DNA of 25,341 nt, from NCBI GenBank assembly GCA_003577005.1, contig QEUW01000133.1, forward strand, positions 1-25,341, in the 5' to 3' direction. Position numbers and translations under genes: made by a program. The notes under the pieces are model-generated. The model did not search any database. It was not told where the DNA came from and worked only from the letters and a program-made list of their open reading frames with translations. The DNA is from Chloroflexota bacterium. GTDB lineage: Bacteria > Chloroflexota > Anaerolineae > Caldilineales > Caldilineaceae. Positions 6,644 through 15,120 of this stretch are shown here, piece after piece. Positions within the stretch are counted from its first letter, which is position 1. The number at the start of each line of letters is the position of its first letter.

Positions 6644-7444
6644 ATGAAGCTAAAAGGTAAAGTCGCGCTCGTCACCGGCGGCGCACGTGGACTGGGCCGC
6701 GCCTACGTTTTGCATCTGGCAAAGCTGGGCGCCGATGTGGTGATCAACGATATCGACCTCAACGCCGCAGCGGAATATAACGAAACGCTGACTGCGGCCA
6801 CGGTCATGGAAGAGGTCGAGGCGCTCGGTTGCCGGGCACTGGGCGTCCAGGCCGATGTCACCAACAAGGATGCAGTGGATGCTATGGTCGAGGAGGCGCT
6901 GGGCGCGTTGGGTCGCCTCGACATTCTGGTCAACAACGCCGGCGGCGCCTTGCGGATGCCGCCCAATCACTCAGCCGCCGAGGCCGATATGACCCACTAC
7001 CAATATATCATGGACATCAACCTGACGGGCACGATCCTCTGCTGCCAGGCTGCCAGCCGGCCCATGAAAGAACAGCGGTCGGGCAAGATCGTCAACGTCT
7101 CGTCACAGGCCGGGCTGTGGAGTGGTCACAACGGTGGTGGCATGGCCTATAAGGTGGCCAAGGCCGGGGTTGCACACTACACGCGCATCCTCGCGGCCGA
7201 ACTGGGCCCGTACAACATCAACGTCAACTCCATCGCACCGGGCTGGATCCTGTCGTCGCGCGCCGTGGCTTCGGGTCGCGATAGCGAAGAGATGCGCGCC
7301 CGGTTGCTTCCGCAGATCCCGCTGGGACGCTTGGGCACGCCGGAAGATTGCGCCAAGGTGGTCGAGTTTCTCGTCACCGATCTGTCGGATTATGTCACCG
7401 GCCAGTGCATCGCAATTTGCGGCGGCGTGGTGGCGTGGGGATAG
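6644..7444 (+). CDS. Short-chain dehydrogenase/reductase (FabG-like)
   Basis: This NAD(P)-dependent oxidoreductase has 266 residues, the classical SDR length. The cofactor-binding motif TGGARGLG is at 11-18 and NNAG at 97-100. Catalytic residues are Ser154 (in NVSSQAG) and the Y-x3-K pair Tyr169/Lys173. IAPG at 187-190 is the usual loop. Asp36 in VINDIDLN at the end of beta-strand 2 suggests preference for NAD over NADP. It is followed 54 bases later by a second SDR gene, and the two are probably cotranscribed. The ATG at 6644 has GAGGGA upstream. The reaction could be oxidation or reduction of a sugar, fatty or secondary alcohol; the sequence does not decide. Confidence 0.9.
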   Translation: MKLKGKVALVTGGARGLGRAYVLHLAKLGADVVINDIDLNAAAEYNETLTAATVMEEVEALGCRALGVQADVTNKDAVDAMVEEALGALGRLDILVNNAGGALRMPPNHSAAEADMTHYQYIMDINLTGTILCCQAASRPMKEQRSGKIVNVSSQAGLWSGHNGGGMAYKVAKAGVAHYTRILAAELGPYNINVNSIAPGWILSSRAVASGRDSEEMRARLLPQIPLGRLGTPEDCAKVVEFLVTDLSDYVTGQCIAICGGVVAWG

Positions 7445-7498
7445 GGCTACGGCCTGTCGTTCCCCTAAGTAAGTAAGACGAAAAGAAAGGATAAAACT

Positions 7499-8356
7499 AT
7501 GCGACTTGAGGGAAAGGTCGCCATTGTCGCCGGGGCAGGCTGGGGTGGCATCGGCGCAGCCACGGCCTATCGCTTTGTGCAAGAAGGCGCCAGGGTCGTG
7601 GTCAACGCGTTGCCCGGCGAAGAGCGCTTGTTTGAAACCGTCGAGCAGATTCAGGCGATTGGCGGCGAGGCGGTTGCGGTCCCTGGTAATGTGAAAGAGG
7701 CCGCTGTCTGGCAGGCACTGGTAAAGACAGCGCTGGAGAAATTCGGGCAGCTCAATATCTTGATGAACAATGCGGCCAACGCCACCATCAAACCGGTGAT
7801 CGAGATCAGCGAAGAGGAGTGGAACGAGGCTCTGGCTGTCACCCTTACCGGCTCCTGGCTGGGCGCAAAATACTGCATCCCCGAGATGGTCAAGGCCGGC
7901 GGCGGGTCGATTGTCTTTACCTCTACCGTCAACTCGTTGATCACCAATCCCCACTTTGGCGTCTATAGTTCCTCCAAGGCCGGGCTCAATGGGCTTACAC
8001 GCAGCCTGGCGATGGAATATGGGCGCCAGGGTATTCGCTGCAATGCCATTGCCCCCGGTCTCATTATCGGCGCCCGCCAGCAGGAAAACTTGAAGAAAGA
8101 CCCGCTCGAAGCGCAGATGAACGCTGACCTCTACCCGGTTGGCCGCTACGGCAAACCGGAGGATATCGCCAATGTGGCGCTCTTTCTGGCATCGGATGAA
8201 GCGGCCTTTGTCACCGGCATCGTGCTCGTGGCCGATGGCGGGTTGACGTTGCAGTCGCCCGAAGCGGTGGCGCGCCCGGCCTTCCGCAAACGGTGGCGTA
8301 GCGATGTGCTCGTGCCCCATCCGGTCGATGAATTCTATCCACCGGGCGAATCTTAA
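7499..8356 (+). CDS. Short-chain dehydrogenase/reductase
   Basis: This second SDR has 285 residues. Its cofactor loop is AGAGWGGIG (11-19), with Ala in place of the usual Thr. The NNAG motif is varied to NNAA (90-93). Ser142 and the pair Tyr156/Lys160 (YSSSK) give an intact active site. A C-terminal extension of about 30 residues after the usual GG end (ADGGLT) runs to PPGES, longer than a classical SDR. AAAGGA lies upstream of the ATG at 7499. It is only moderately similar to the first SDR, so the two may catalyse successive steps and are not a recent duplicate. The substrate is unknown. Being beside a peptide-type importer suggests use of the imported compound, which is inference. Confidence 0.88.
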   Translation: MRLEGKVAIVAGAGWGGIGAATAYRFVQEGARVVVNALPGEERLFETVEQIQAIGGEAVAVPGNVKEAAVWQALVKTALEKFGQLNILMNNAANATIKPVIEISEEEWNEALAVTLTGSWLGAKYCIPEMVKAGGGSIVFTSTVNSLITNPHFGVYSSSKAGLNGLTRSLAMEYGRQGIRCNAIAPGLIIGARQQENLKKDPLEAQMNADLYPVGRYGKPEDIANVALFLASDEAAFVTGIVLVADGGLTLQSPEAVARPAFRKRWRSDVLVPHPVDEFYPPGES

Positions 8357-8359
8357 TCG

Positions 8360-8408
8360 GGGGTTACGTAGTGCCAGGAACGTCGCTCTCCTGGCACTGC
8401 ATAACCCC
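8360..8408. terminator. Hairpin between the dehydrogenase and subtilisin genes
   Basis: GGGGTTA and AGTGCCAGGA (8360-8379) pair with TCCTGGCACT and TAACCCC (8389-8408), separated by a three-base internal bulge and a nine-base loop. The genes on both sides converge here, so it probably acts in both directions. No clear U-tract follows, which lowers confidence in intrinsic termination. Confidence 0.6.
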
Positions 8409-8475
8409 TCTCTGCAAAGCGTTTGTTCTGCGCTCTACGTTCTACGTGTATTGACCCATCAGGTTAGATAGGGTG

Positions 8476-10233
8476 CTACAGGTGCGATGCACTTGAAAAG
8501 TGCGTTGCACCTCCCATTAAGCGCTCTAACCTTGGCGTTGGTGTTGCCCCAGGTATCAGTGTAGGCGTGGGTGTAGGTATTTGTGTCTCCGCAGGCGTCG
8601 CCCCAGGTGTAGGGGTCTCTACCGGGGGCGGGGTGGGAGATTGGGGCGGTGTTGCAGTGGCGACGGGGGTGGCTGGCGGCGATGGTTGGTTTGCCACCGC
8701 AGCGCCAGTATCCAACAACCCACCCAATTGCCCGGCAAACTCTGGGTTGGCGGCGTCCAGATTCTGGGCAGTGTTGGTTAGCAGACTTGCGATCTCGACT
8801 GTGGAGCTGAGGGGATATTTTTGCTGGACCAGCGCAGCGGCGCCGCTGACAAAGGCTGTCGCCATGGAGGTGCCGCGCCACGAAGCATAGCCACTCTGCA
8901 CCGAATTCGGATCCTCCGGGTCCGGCCCGATCATAGTAGAGGTGATGCCGACGCCGGGCGCGGCCAGGTCCACCCAGGGGCCATAGTTGCCAAAGCCGGC
9001 CTTCTGGTTGTCTGCGGTGACGGCGGTCACGCCGATCACGCCCTCGTAGCCGATGGGGTATTGCATTTCGTTGCTGTTGTCGTTGCCGGCGGCGGCCACG
9101 ACGACGACGCCTTGCTTCTGAGCATCTGCCAACACATCCGCTAACGTCTTGTTCTCCTCCTCGATGCCCAGGCTCAGGTTGATCACCTTAGCGCCCTGAT
9201 CCACTGCCCATTCCACACCATAGGCTAGCGTAAAGACATTCCCCTGTCCATCGTGATCCAGCACCCTCACCGGCAGCAACCTGCTGTTGGGAGCCATGCG
9301 GGCGATGATGCCGGCCACGTGAGTGCCGTGCCCCCAGCCCATCCCCGGCCCTTCATCCTGCGGGTCATCGTTATCCTCCACCAGGTCGATGCCAGGCTCC
9401 AGACGCCCCACCAGCGCCGGATGGTTCAGGTCAACCCCCGTATCCAAAATGGCGACGACGATGTTATCGCCCTGGTACTGTTCGAGCGCCGGTGGCAGAT
9501 TGACCTGTTCAAAGGCCATCTGATTGACGTAACCCGTTGGCTCCGGGCCGCCCCACCCCCATGTCCGGTAGGGATTGGCTTCGGGCGCTTCGCCCCGGTA
9601 GTTGAGTTCCGCCCAGGCGATGTCGTCGTCTTCAGACATTGCCTGGACCAACGCTTTCAGGCTGTCATCTTCTTCGGACGTGGTAAAGAGATGGATATTG
9701 CCTGACCGTAACAGGGTTGACTTGGGGGTCAGGTTGTAGCGGCTGGCGATGGTGGACGAGAGTACATCGGTTTCCAGCCGCGCTGCCACCTCACCCGGTT
9801 CGTAGTTGTCCAGGCGGATCTGGGTGACGAGGCCAATTCCACCCACTTGGAGTTGCACCTTCGCATAGACCCAGGTGTTTGATGCCGGCAGGCCGCCTTG
9901 TAGGAGTTGTAAGAGGTTCCCATCTAATAATGAAAGGTCAACAACCAACAGTTTCTCGGATTGTTCATGACCTGTGCGGACTTCCCATTCGCCGATGAGG
10001 CCCTGAGGGATCGACAGCAACAACCCACGTATAGTTTCATCTAGAATCGCCGCCTCGCCTGCCGACTCTTCCGCTCTTGCGCCTGTAGGGTCAACGTCTT
10101 GGGGGTCCGTGACGGCGGCGGCGCCTGCCATTCCAAAGTGTACTGCCATAAGAAAAGCAACCGATAGCGCTAGAAATAGGAGAGTAATGCGAACACGTAG
10201 GATGAACAAGGGCCATCTTGCTTTGTTCTTCAT
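8476..10233 (-). CDS. Secreted subtilisin-like serine protease (S8) with Pro/Thr-rich tail
   Basis: This 585-residue protein has a basic start and a hydrophobic signal segment (about residues 10-40). A region with an I9-like propeptide look follows (about 110-215), then an S8 catalytic domain (about 255-500). The triad is Asp264 (AILDTGVDL), His302 (HGTHVAG) and Ser456 (GTSMA), with oxyanion Asn384 in AAAGNDN, so it should be active. The tail (about 517-567) is Pro/Thr/Ala-rich low complexity, probably an extended wall or surface spacer. A short end without a membrane anchor follows. AAAGGG lies upstream of the ATG at 10231-10233. It is the last gene of the leftward run after the CHAT protease, separated by 314 bases with its own likely -10. 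A link to that module is inference. Confidence 0.93.
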   Translation of the reverse strand: MKNKARWPLFILRVRITLLFLALSVAFLMAVHFGMAGAAAVTDPQDVDPTGARAEESAGEAAILDETIRGLLLSIPQGLIGEWEVRTGHEQSEKLLVVDLSLLDGNLLQLLQGGLPASNTWVYAKVQLQVGGIGLVTQIRLDNYEPGEVAARLETDVLSSTIASRYNLTPKSTLLRSGNIHLFTTSEEDDSLKALVQAMSEDDDIAWAELNYRGEAPEANPYRTWGWGGPEPTGYVNQMAFEQVNLPPALEQYQGDNIVVAILDTGVDLNHPALVGRLEPGIDLVEDNDDPQDEGPGMGWGHGTHVAGIIARMAPNSRLLPVRVLDHDGQGNVFTLAYGVEWAVDQGAKVINLSLGIEEENKTLADVLADAQKQGVVVVAAAGNDNSNEMQYPIGYEGVIGVTAVTADNQKAGFGNYGPWVDLAAPGVGITSTMIGPDPEDPNSVQSGYASWRGTSMATAFVSGAAALVQQKYPLSSTVEIASLLTNTAQNLDAANPEFAGQLGGLLDTGAAVANQPSPPATPVATATPPQSPTPPPVETPTPGATPAETQIPTPTPTLIPGATPTPRLERLMGGATHFSSASHL

Positions 10234-10547
10234 GTGGGTAAACCCTTTCGCACATCTGTGCCGGGCAACAAATGATCCTGTTGCCTAAAGCCCTGTACGG
10301 ATTATACGAGAAGTTTAAGCGGATTCCATCGGTCATAATGAGCAGCCACAACCGTCAAAGATTCAATCAGGCAGTACGTCAAAAGGACCATGAAACCTTA
10401 CAATGACCGGCCGTTTGTTATAAAGCCAGATTTGTGTCGGCGCTCAAATGATCATATGCAAGCCAACAGCCGTTTGTGCAGGGTTGTCACACCCAGCGTG
10501 AACTTCGCCCGCTATTGTACATGATCAATCGCTACAATGCTTTGGGG
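10234..10547. other. Intergenic region between CHAT protease and subtilisin genes
   Basis: No credible gene is seen here. On the minus strand it holds a likely -10 (10301-10306) and a small hairpin (GGCAACA at 10264-10270 with TGTTGCC at 10279-10285) in the leader of the subtilisin gene. No terminator with a T-run was found after the CHAT gene. Confidence 0.6.
10301..10306 (-). promoter_or_regulatory. Likely -10 element of the subtilisin gene
   Basis: TATAAT on the minus strand lies 68 bases upstream of the ATG. At 17 bases the -35 would be ATGGAA, a poor match, so an alternative sigma or an activator is possible. Confidence 0.4.
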
Positions 10548-13520
10548 TTAAAATCCAATCAAGCTAAAGGGGGCCCATTCGTAGGGGTGTTTGCCGGCTT
10601 GGATAGCGGCCAGTTGGGCACGGCGCAACGCAGCCGCAGGGCGGGGCCCAGTGGACACCCCGGCCGGTTCTGTCAGTGTGTGATAGAAATCATCCATAAG
10701 TTCTACGGCGCCGGCATCTTGTACATTCCAGAGACTTACCAATAGAGAACGAGCGCCGGCCGCCAGAAAACCACGTGCCAGCCCAACCACTTCGTCCCCT
10801 CCATGTACGGTTCCGGCGCCGCTTTCACAGGCGCTCAACACGACCAACTTCGCCGCCAGTTGGAGCGTAGAGATCGTCCGTACATCAATCCAACTGTCAG
10901 CCAATTTGAGCACCGAGAAAAAAGGGTTGTCCGGGCGAAAGAGACCATGCGTAGCAACGTGCAAGATGTCGGCCTGCCGGGCAGCAGCCTGGAGCCCCGC
11001 CCGCGTGGCGGACTCACCCACGTAGAGCCAGTGAGGGGAAAAGTGACGAGCAGCTGCTTCCACTTCGGCGCGGGCGCCTGGGATGACCGGGTCGTCTAGC
11101 GCCAGCCCCGCCCAACTGTTCAGCGTAATTGCACCCTTCGCCGCCGTAAGTAGACGGACGGCAAGGCTTGCACTGGGTGCATACGAACATTCATACTCTT
11201 CCAGCAGAAAGCGTTTGCCATTCCACAAAGCGTGGAGCGGCAATTGATGGAGTAGACCCGCCGGCACAAGGAGGAGACGTGGCGCCGAAAGAAGATACGC
11301 CAGTTTTGCCACGAGTAGCTCATAGAGTTGCGCCAGCGCACGTTCAAGCGCCAGCGCCATATGGCTGGCGTAACGAGAGCGATAGTCGGCGCTTAGCTCG
11401 CCGCGGCCAATTTGGAAGCGCCATTCCGCCACCGCGTCTGCCAGTGCCGCAGGTGAACAGAGTCGCCGTACAACCTGTATATCCGTCCGGCTCACCACAA
11501 AGGCCATGACTTCATTGGTGGCGCAATAAAAGACGACCGCTTGTTGGTCTACGGCCAGCACCTGCTGCAATTCAGGTAGTCGTACCGGCTTCGCTTCAGC
11601 TAGTGGCAGGGTACTGCGCCACGCCAGGGGACGGAGAGCAACTTCACAAGCGCGAATCTCGTCGAAGAGCCCTGGCCGTGTACGTCGGCTGCCTGGTTCG
11701 CCTAAAAGACGGTTGTACAGTAGATGCAATTGCTGTTGGAGCTCCTCGTGCCGGGTTTGGACAGGTTCGTCCTCCGCCTGGTTACCGGCAAGCGTGGATT
11801 GGAGACGTTCGAGCAATACGTGCGCACGGGCTCGCTCGACCACAGCAAAGGCCTCGGCCTGAGCAGCGGGGTCATTATCGTCCAGCAGGCTCAACACGAG
11901 GTCACTGTAGATGGTGGTCTTATCATCCAAAAACGTGCTGCGGATTTCCTCAATCGGCAAGGTGGCGCGCTGTTGTTCCACCAGTTCGATCGCGCGATAG
12001 AAGGCGCGGCGAGCATCCCCAAGATTCCCCGCGGCCTGGGCGACTAAACCCTCGGCGTGATATAGCCATCCGGCGAGATGGGGCAGCGACGGCTCCTCAA
12101 GGGTCTTATCTTTAGACGCCGGCATGCCCAAACGGGTGCGGAGTTGTTCCACCCGCCCCACAGCGGCCGCTACTTCATCTGCATCTAGGTGTAAGCGTAT
12201 GCGCAACAAAGAAGCCTCCGCCAATGAAGCCAGCTCCCACTCGAGCGCCGCCGCCGCATCAGTTACCGTCTCACCTGCCGGTAACACAGAATCCAGCAGC
12301 GCAACCGCGGTGGCTGTCTGCTCTTGTTCATAGGCCAGGGTTGCCAGGGCAACATCGACCCGGTGCTGCCAGAAGTCATTTTGGAGCCCTTGAAATAACC
12401 GTTTTGCTTCGGCCAGCGACTGCTCGGCGCCGACATGGTCACCAAAACGGAGAGAGAGCAGACCTTGAACCAGGAGCGCTTGTCCCAGTTCATAGGGCTG
12501 TTCGGTGGCGCGAAAAAGCTTCTCAGCCTGGCCGCAGGCTTCGGCGGCCTCGGGCAACAGGTTTAGCGCCAGGTAGGTCATCGCCTGGTCGAGCAAGAGG
12601 ATGTCTGCATTGCGCAATTGGGCAGGGTCGAGCGTCGAGAGGGGTACCTCATCGCCGATTAGGTCGCGCGCTGCGGCCTCAAATTCGTTGATGGCGACGA
12701 TGTATCGGCCCGTGCGCAGCGCAAGCGTGCCTAAATTTGAGCGGCTACGCCCCCGGTTCAACCGGTCGTTGAGATGGTCAAAAAGGTAAATAGCCTGGTG
12801 AAGCGCTGTTTCAGCCTCGGCCGCGCGGTCCAAGTACATGTACGAAACCGCCTGGTTGATATGGACGTGGGCGAGTTCGGCCTGCAAAGCGGCGGCGGCG
12901 GCGCTATCGGCTGTGCGCAGGGCCTCTTCGATCACCTGGCGGGCGCGGTCGTAATATTGTAAGGCGGCGGTGTGACGCTCCTGGTAGCCGAGCAACGTAG
13001 CCAGGTTCCGGTTGGCGGTTGCCAGGAGCCGGGCATCGACGTTACCTGCCGCTGCTGCTGCCTCAAACTCAGCAAGCCCGCTCCGTGCTGCGGATTCAGC
13101 GTCGGCATATCGGCCTTGCATGGCGAGTACCTGGGTCAAGCCGAGGGAACTGCGCGCCAGCGCAGCTGCATCACCGCTCGTTTGCCAGGCATCTTGGGCC
13201 GCACGCAGAGCGGTTTCGGCCAGCGTGAGCCGTCCCTGCTGAACATAGAGACGCGCCTGTGCATAGCTGATCTGGCCGTGCAGATCGCTCTGGTTGCCAA
13301 GCCGCTGGTTGAGAACAGCCGCCAGGGCCAGCCATTGTTCGGCCGCGGCCGGGGCAGCCTCCACCGCCGTGAGGGCGCTCTCGGCCAGTTGGCGAACAGT
13401 TGCCGCCTGGACGAGACCCGCACGTTCGAGTTCGGCCAAAGCAGACGCCAGCTCCAGTTCGCTGAAGCGGTCGAGCAAGCTCTGGCTCAAATCCGGTGAA
13501 GGCGCAGCCGCCGTACTCAT
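10548..13520 (-). CDS. TPR-CHAT caspase-like protease
   Basis: This 990-residue cytoplasmic protein has no signal peptide or membrane helix. Residues about 20-480 are Ala/Leu-rich helical repeats of TPR type (for example ALARSSLGLTQVLAMQGRYA and NLATLLGYQERHTAALQYYD). A helical connector follows, then a C-terminal CHAT domain (about 690-990). The catalytic dyad of the CHAT/caspase clan is intact: His858 in HVATHG and Cys898 in LSACESG. WNVQD and the closing block WAPFSLIGF are also typical. Known CHAT domains cut proteins after activation through the TPR part. The gene overlaps the anti-sigma gene by ATGA, so the two are translationally coupled; this suggests they share a pathway. The natural target is not known. 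Confidence 0.93.
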   Translation of the reverse strand: MSTAAAPSPDLSQSLLDRFSELELASALAELERAGLVQAATVRQLAESALTAVEAAPAAAEQWLALAAVLNQRLGNQSDLHGQISYAQARLYVQQGRLTLAETALRAAQDAWQTSGDAAALARSSLGLTQVLAMQGRYADAESAARSGLAEFEAAAAAGNVDARLLATANRNLATLLGYQERHTAALQYYDRARQVIEEALRTADSAAAAALQAELAHVHINQAVSYMYLDRAAEAETALHQAIYLFDHLNDRLNRGRSRSNLGTLALRTGRYIVAINEFEAAARDLIGDEVPLSTLDPAQLRNADILLLDQAMTYLALNLLPEAAEACGQAEKLFRATEQPYELGQALLVQGLLSLRFGDHVGAEQSLAEAKRLFQGLQNDFWQHRVDVALATLAYEQEQTATAVALLDSVLPAGETVTDAAAALEWELASLAEASLLRIRLHLDADEVAAAVGRVEQLRTRLGMPASKDKTLEEPSLPHLAGWLYHAEGLVAQAAGNLGDARRAFYRAIELVEQQRATLPIEEIRSTFLDDKTTIYSDLVLSLLDDNDPAAQAEAFAVVERARAHVLLERLQSTLAGNQAEDEPVQTRHEELQQQLHLLYNRLLGEPGSRRTRPGLFDEIRACEVALRPLAWRSTLPLAEAKPVRLPELQQVLAVDQQAVVFYCATNEVMAFVVSRTDIQVVRRLCSPAALADAVAEWRFQIGRGELSADYRSRYASHMALALERALAQLYELLVAKLAYLLSAPRLLLVPAGLLHQLPLHALWNGKRFLLEEYECSYAPSASLAVRLLTAAKGAITLNSWAGLALDDPVIPGARAEVEAAARHFSPHWLYVGESATRAGLQAAARQADILHVATHGLFRPDNPFFSVLKLADSWIDVRTISTLQLAAKLVVLSACESGAGTVHGGDEVVGLARGFLAAGARSLLVSLWNVQDAGAVELMDDFYHTLTEPAGVSTGPRPAAALRRAQLAAIQAGKHPYEWAPFSLIGF

Positions 13521-14146
13521 AGGAGTTCTAATCCTCGAATTTCTAGAGCTGCCCCCTGTTCAGGTGTGATCCAGAGGGTATAGAGCCCCGGCGCTACATG
13601 GTCGAGCCGGAAGCGACCCCCGGCGGTCGCTTCTGTTTCAAGAACGGTATTCGATTTGTTTTCAGACTGTAACTGGATCAGCGCGCGCGCCGACAGGGCA
13701 TTGCCAGCGACAAGAAATTCCCCCTCAATGCCAAAGGTGGTTGGGTAGGGTGTGACCAGCAGCTCCACATCGGACGTAGTGGTCGTGTAGATGAGGCGAT
13801 AACTAGGCCGCGCGGCGCTGCGGATGCCCTGGAGTGCGAGCGTGCGGCGACTATCCCATACGAGATTGGCACGCACCCACGTCATGAGCCGATCCATCCG
13901 AGACGGCTGCGGTGCGTGGAGCGCAAAGAGTTGCTGGTAGCGCGCCAGCGCTGCTGGGGAGGGCTGGCTGCGCTGTACGATCCGCAGTTCGCCAGCCAGC
14001 TTGCGCAGCATGGCCAGTTCCTGGCTGCATTGGGGGCACAGGGACAGGTGCATGGCGGCCTCGGCTGAAAGTGGGACTCCATCCCAGACATGTTGTTCAA
14101 GCTGCTCAGCGCTCAGATGAACCGTAGGTGAGTCGATCTTTCCCAT
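13517..14146 (-). CDS. Soluble zinc-finger anti-sigma-like protein with C-terminal beta domain
   Basis: This 209-residue protein has a ZAS-type anti-sigma motif near the N-terminus, H33-x3-C37-x2-C40 (HLSLCPQC), preceded by HVWDG. A helical linker rich in Arg and Pro (about 55-110) follows. The C-terminal part (about 115-209) looks all-beta and ends GLYTLWITPEQGAALEIRG, like a carboxypeptidase-regulatory or SpaA-type fold. No membrane helix is visible, unlike the common transmembrane anti-sigma factors. AAGGAGGG lies upstream of the ATG at 14144-14146. It lies 245 bases downstream of the sigma gene and overlaps the CHAT gene. It probably restrains that sigma factor and may be a substrate of the CHAT protease; both roles are inferred. 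Confidence 0.75.
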   Translation of the reverse strand: MGKIDSPTVHLSAEQLEQHVWDGVPLSAEAAMHLSLCPQCSQELAMLRKLAGELRIVQRSQPSPAALARYQQLFALHAPQPSRMDRLMTWVRANLVWDSRRTLALQGIRSAARPSYRLIYTTTTSDVELLVTPYPTTFGIEGEFLVAGNALSARALIQLQSENKSNTVLETEATAGGRFRLDHVAPGLYTLWITPEQGAALEIRGLELL

Positions 14147-14391
14147 TCCGCCCTCCTTGGCCCAGATATCCCATCTTGCAGTGGGCCATACTTTAGTAGT
14201 GGCAAATCATGCTGCAAAAAATACTGCTGATAGGTGTGTTATCATACGAAAATCACACGAGGTGCCTACGCCAGGCTACTGTTTAGGCCTCCCTACAAGA
14301 CAAAGACCCGCAGCGGAAGTGGGCTACTGTCCATTGTGCTGATGTATACTGGTTGCAGATATTCATTTTTTGGAACACCCCCTCGTACATC

Positions 14392-14994
14392 CTATTCGCC
14401 AGGATCATAACCAGATTCGTCCAGTAGCCGCCGCAATTGTTGCAGACAGCGGCTGCGTGTGGGCCCAATGCTGCCTTTGGGGATACCTAGACGCTTGGCA
14501 ATGAGGTCGTAAGAGGGCTCGTCGGGGTCCAGGAATACGAGCGTCAGGAGCATACGGCACCGTATAGTCAACTGCTCTAGGGCGTGGGCGAGGATCTCTT
14601 GCCGCTCCCAACCGTCCAGCAGTTCGTGCATAGTGGGCACCGGACTGGAGATGGGTCTGGCTGCTGGTGGGTCGAGATCGGCCAAATCACCTACAGCCAA
14701 CGGCTGTTCCTGTTTGTGCTTGCGCATCATGCGCCAGCTATAGCGCCGGGCAGTTGTCATCAACCAGGCTGGGAGCCGAGTGACATCCTCGATCTGAAAC
14801 AACCCCTGTGCAAGCGCAAGAAAGACCTCCTGGGCGACATCCTCAACTTCGGCTGTGCTGAATCCATAGCGTACGGGCACCGAGTGGACCAGGGGCGCGT
14901 AACGGCGTACCAGTTCCTGCCAGGCAGTGGCATCACCGCGACGACAGCGCTCGATCAAGGTCTCATCCGCTATGGCTTGCTCATTGGGTGGCAT
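14392..14994 (-). CDS. ECF-type sigma-70 family RNA polymerase sigma factor
   Basis: This 200-residue protein has sigma region 2 (about 12-85, including EVEDVAQEVFLALAQ and the -10-binding LPAWLMTTARRYSWRMMRKH). A variable linker follows, then region 4 (about 135-190) with the helix-turn-helix SYDLIAKRLGIPKGSIGPTR. It has no region 1.1 or 3, as in the ECF class. I start at the ATG at 14992-14994 because AAGGAAG lies upstream; the longer reading frame adds ten residues without a ribosome site. It is followed on the same strand by the anti-sigma-like and CHAT genes. It would redirect RNA polymerase to a stress or surface regulon when released. Confidence 0.9.
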   Translation of the reverse strand: MPPNEQAIADETLIERCRRGDATAWQELVRRYAPLVHSVPVRYGFSTAEVEDVAQEVFLALAQGLFQIEDVTRLPAWLMTTARRYSWRMMRKHKQEQPLAVGDLADLDPPAARPISSPVPTMHELLDGWERQEILAHALEQLTIRCRMLLTLVFLDPDEPSYDLIAKRLGIPKGSIGPTRSRCLQQLRRLLDESGYDPGE

Positions 14995-15022
14995 ACAGTT
15001 CTTCCTTGTTGCACGCCCGCCC

Positions 15023-15031
15023 ATTGTACCA
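15023..15031 (-). promoter_or_regulatory. Candidate extended -10 of the sigma factor gene
   Basis: TG-G-TACAAT on the minus strand lies about 29 bases before the sigma ATG, leaving a short leader with the ribosome site. No good -35 is seen. This is an eye-made call. Confidence 0.35.
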
Positions 15032-15120
15032 CAGCCATAGGCTCGGCTCTAGCTAAACCACAGCTTAATAGAAGTTATCGTATTGACTCTCTGCTGCGCT
15101 CGGCATCCTTTTCGCCGGTT

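Noticed and set aside
7103..8320. Long minus-strand open frame spanning both dehydrogenase genes
   Set aside because: Both SDR genes on the plus strand have complete motifs and starts. The opposite frame is rich in His/Arg/Gly, as expected of a shadow, and crosses the intergenic gap.
14147..14391. Possible separate gene or pseudogene between sigma and anti-sigma genes
   Set aside because: Short frames here lack starts and family resemblance. The region reads as a leader or spacer, and no convincing promoter was found.
14371..14399. GGAAC-type ECF -35 motif on the plus strand near the sigma gene end
   Set aside because: It points away from the operon and has no matching -10 or downstream gene, so an auto-regulated promoter is not supported.
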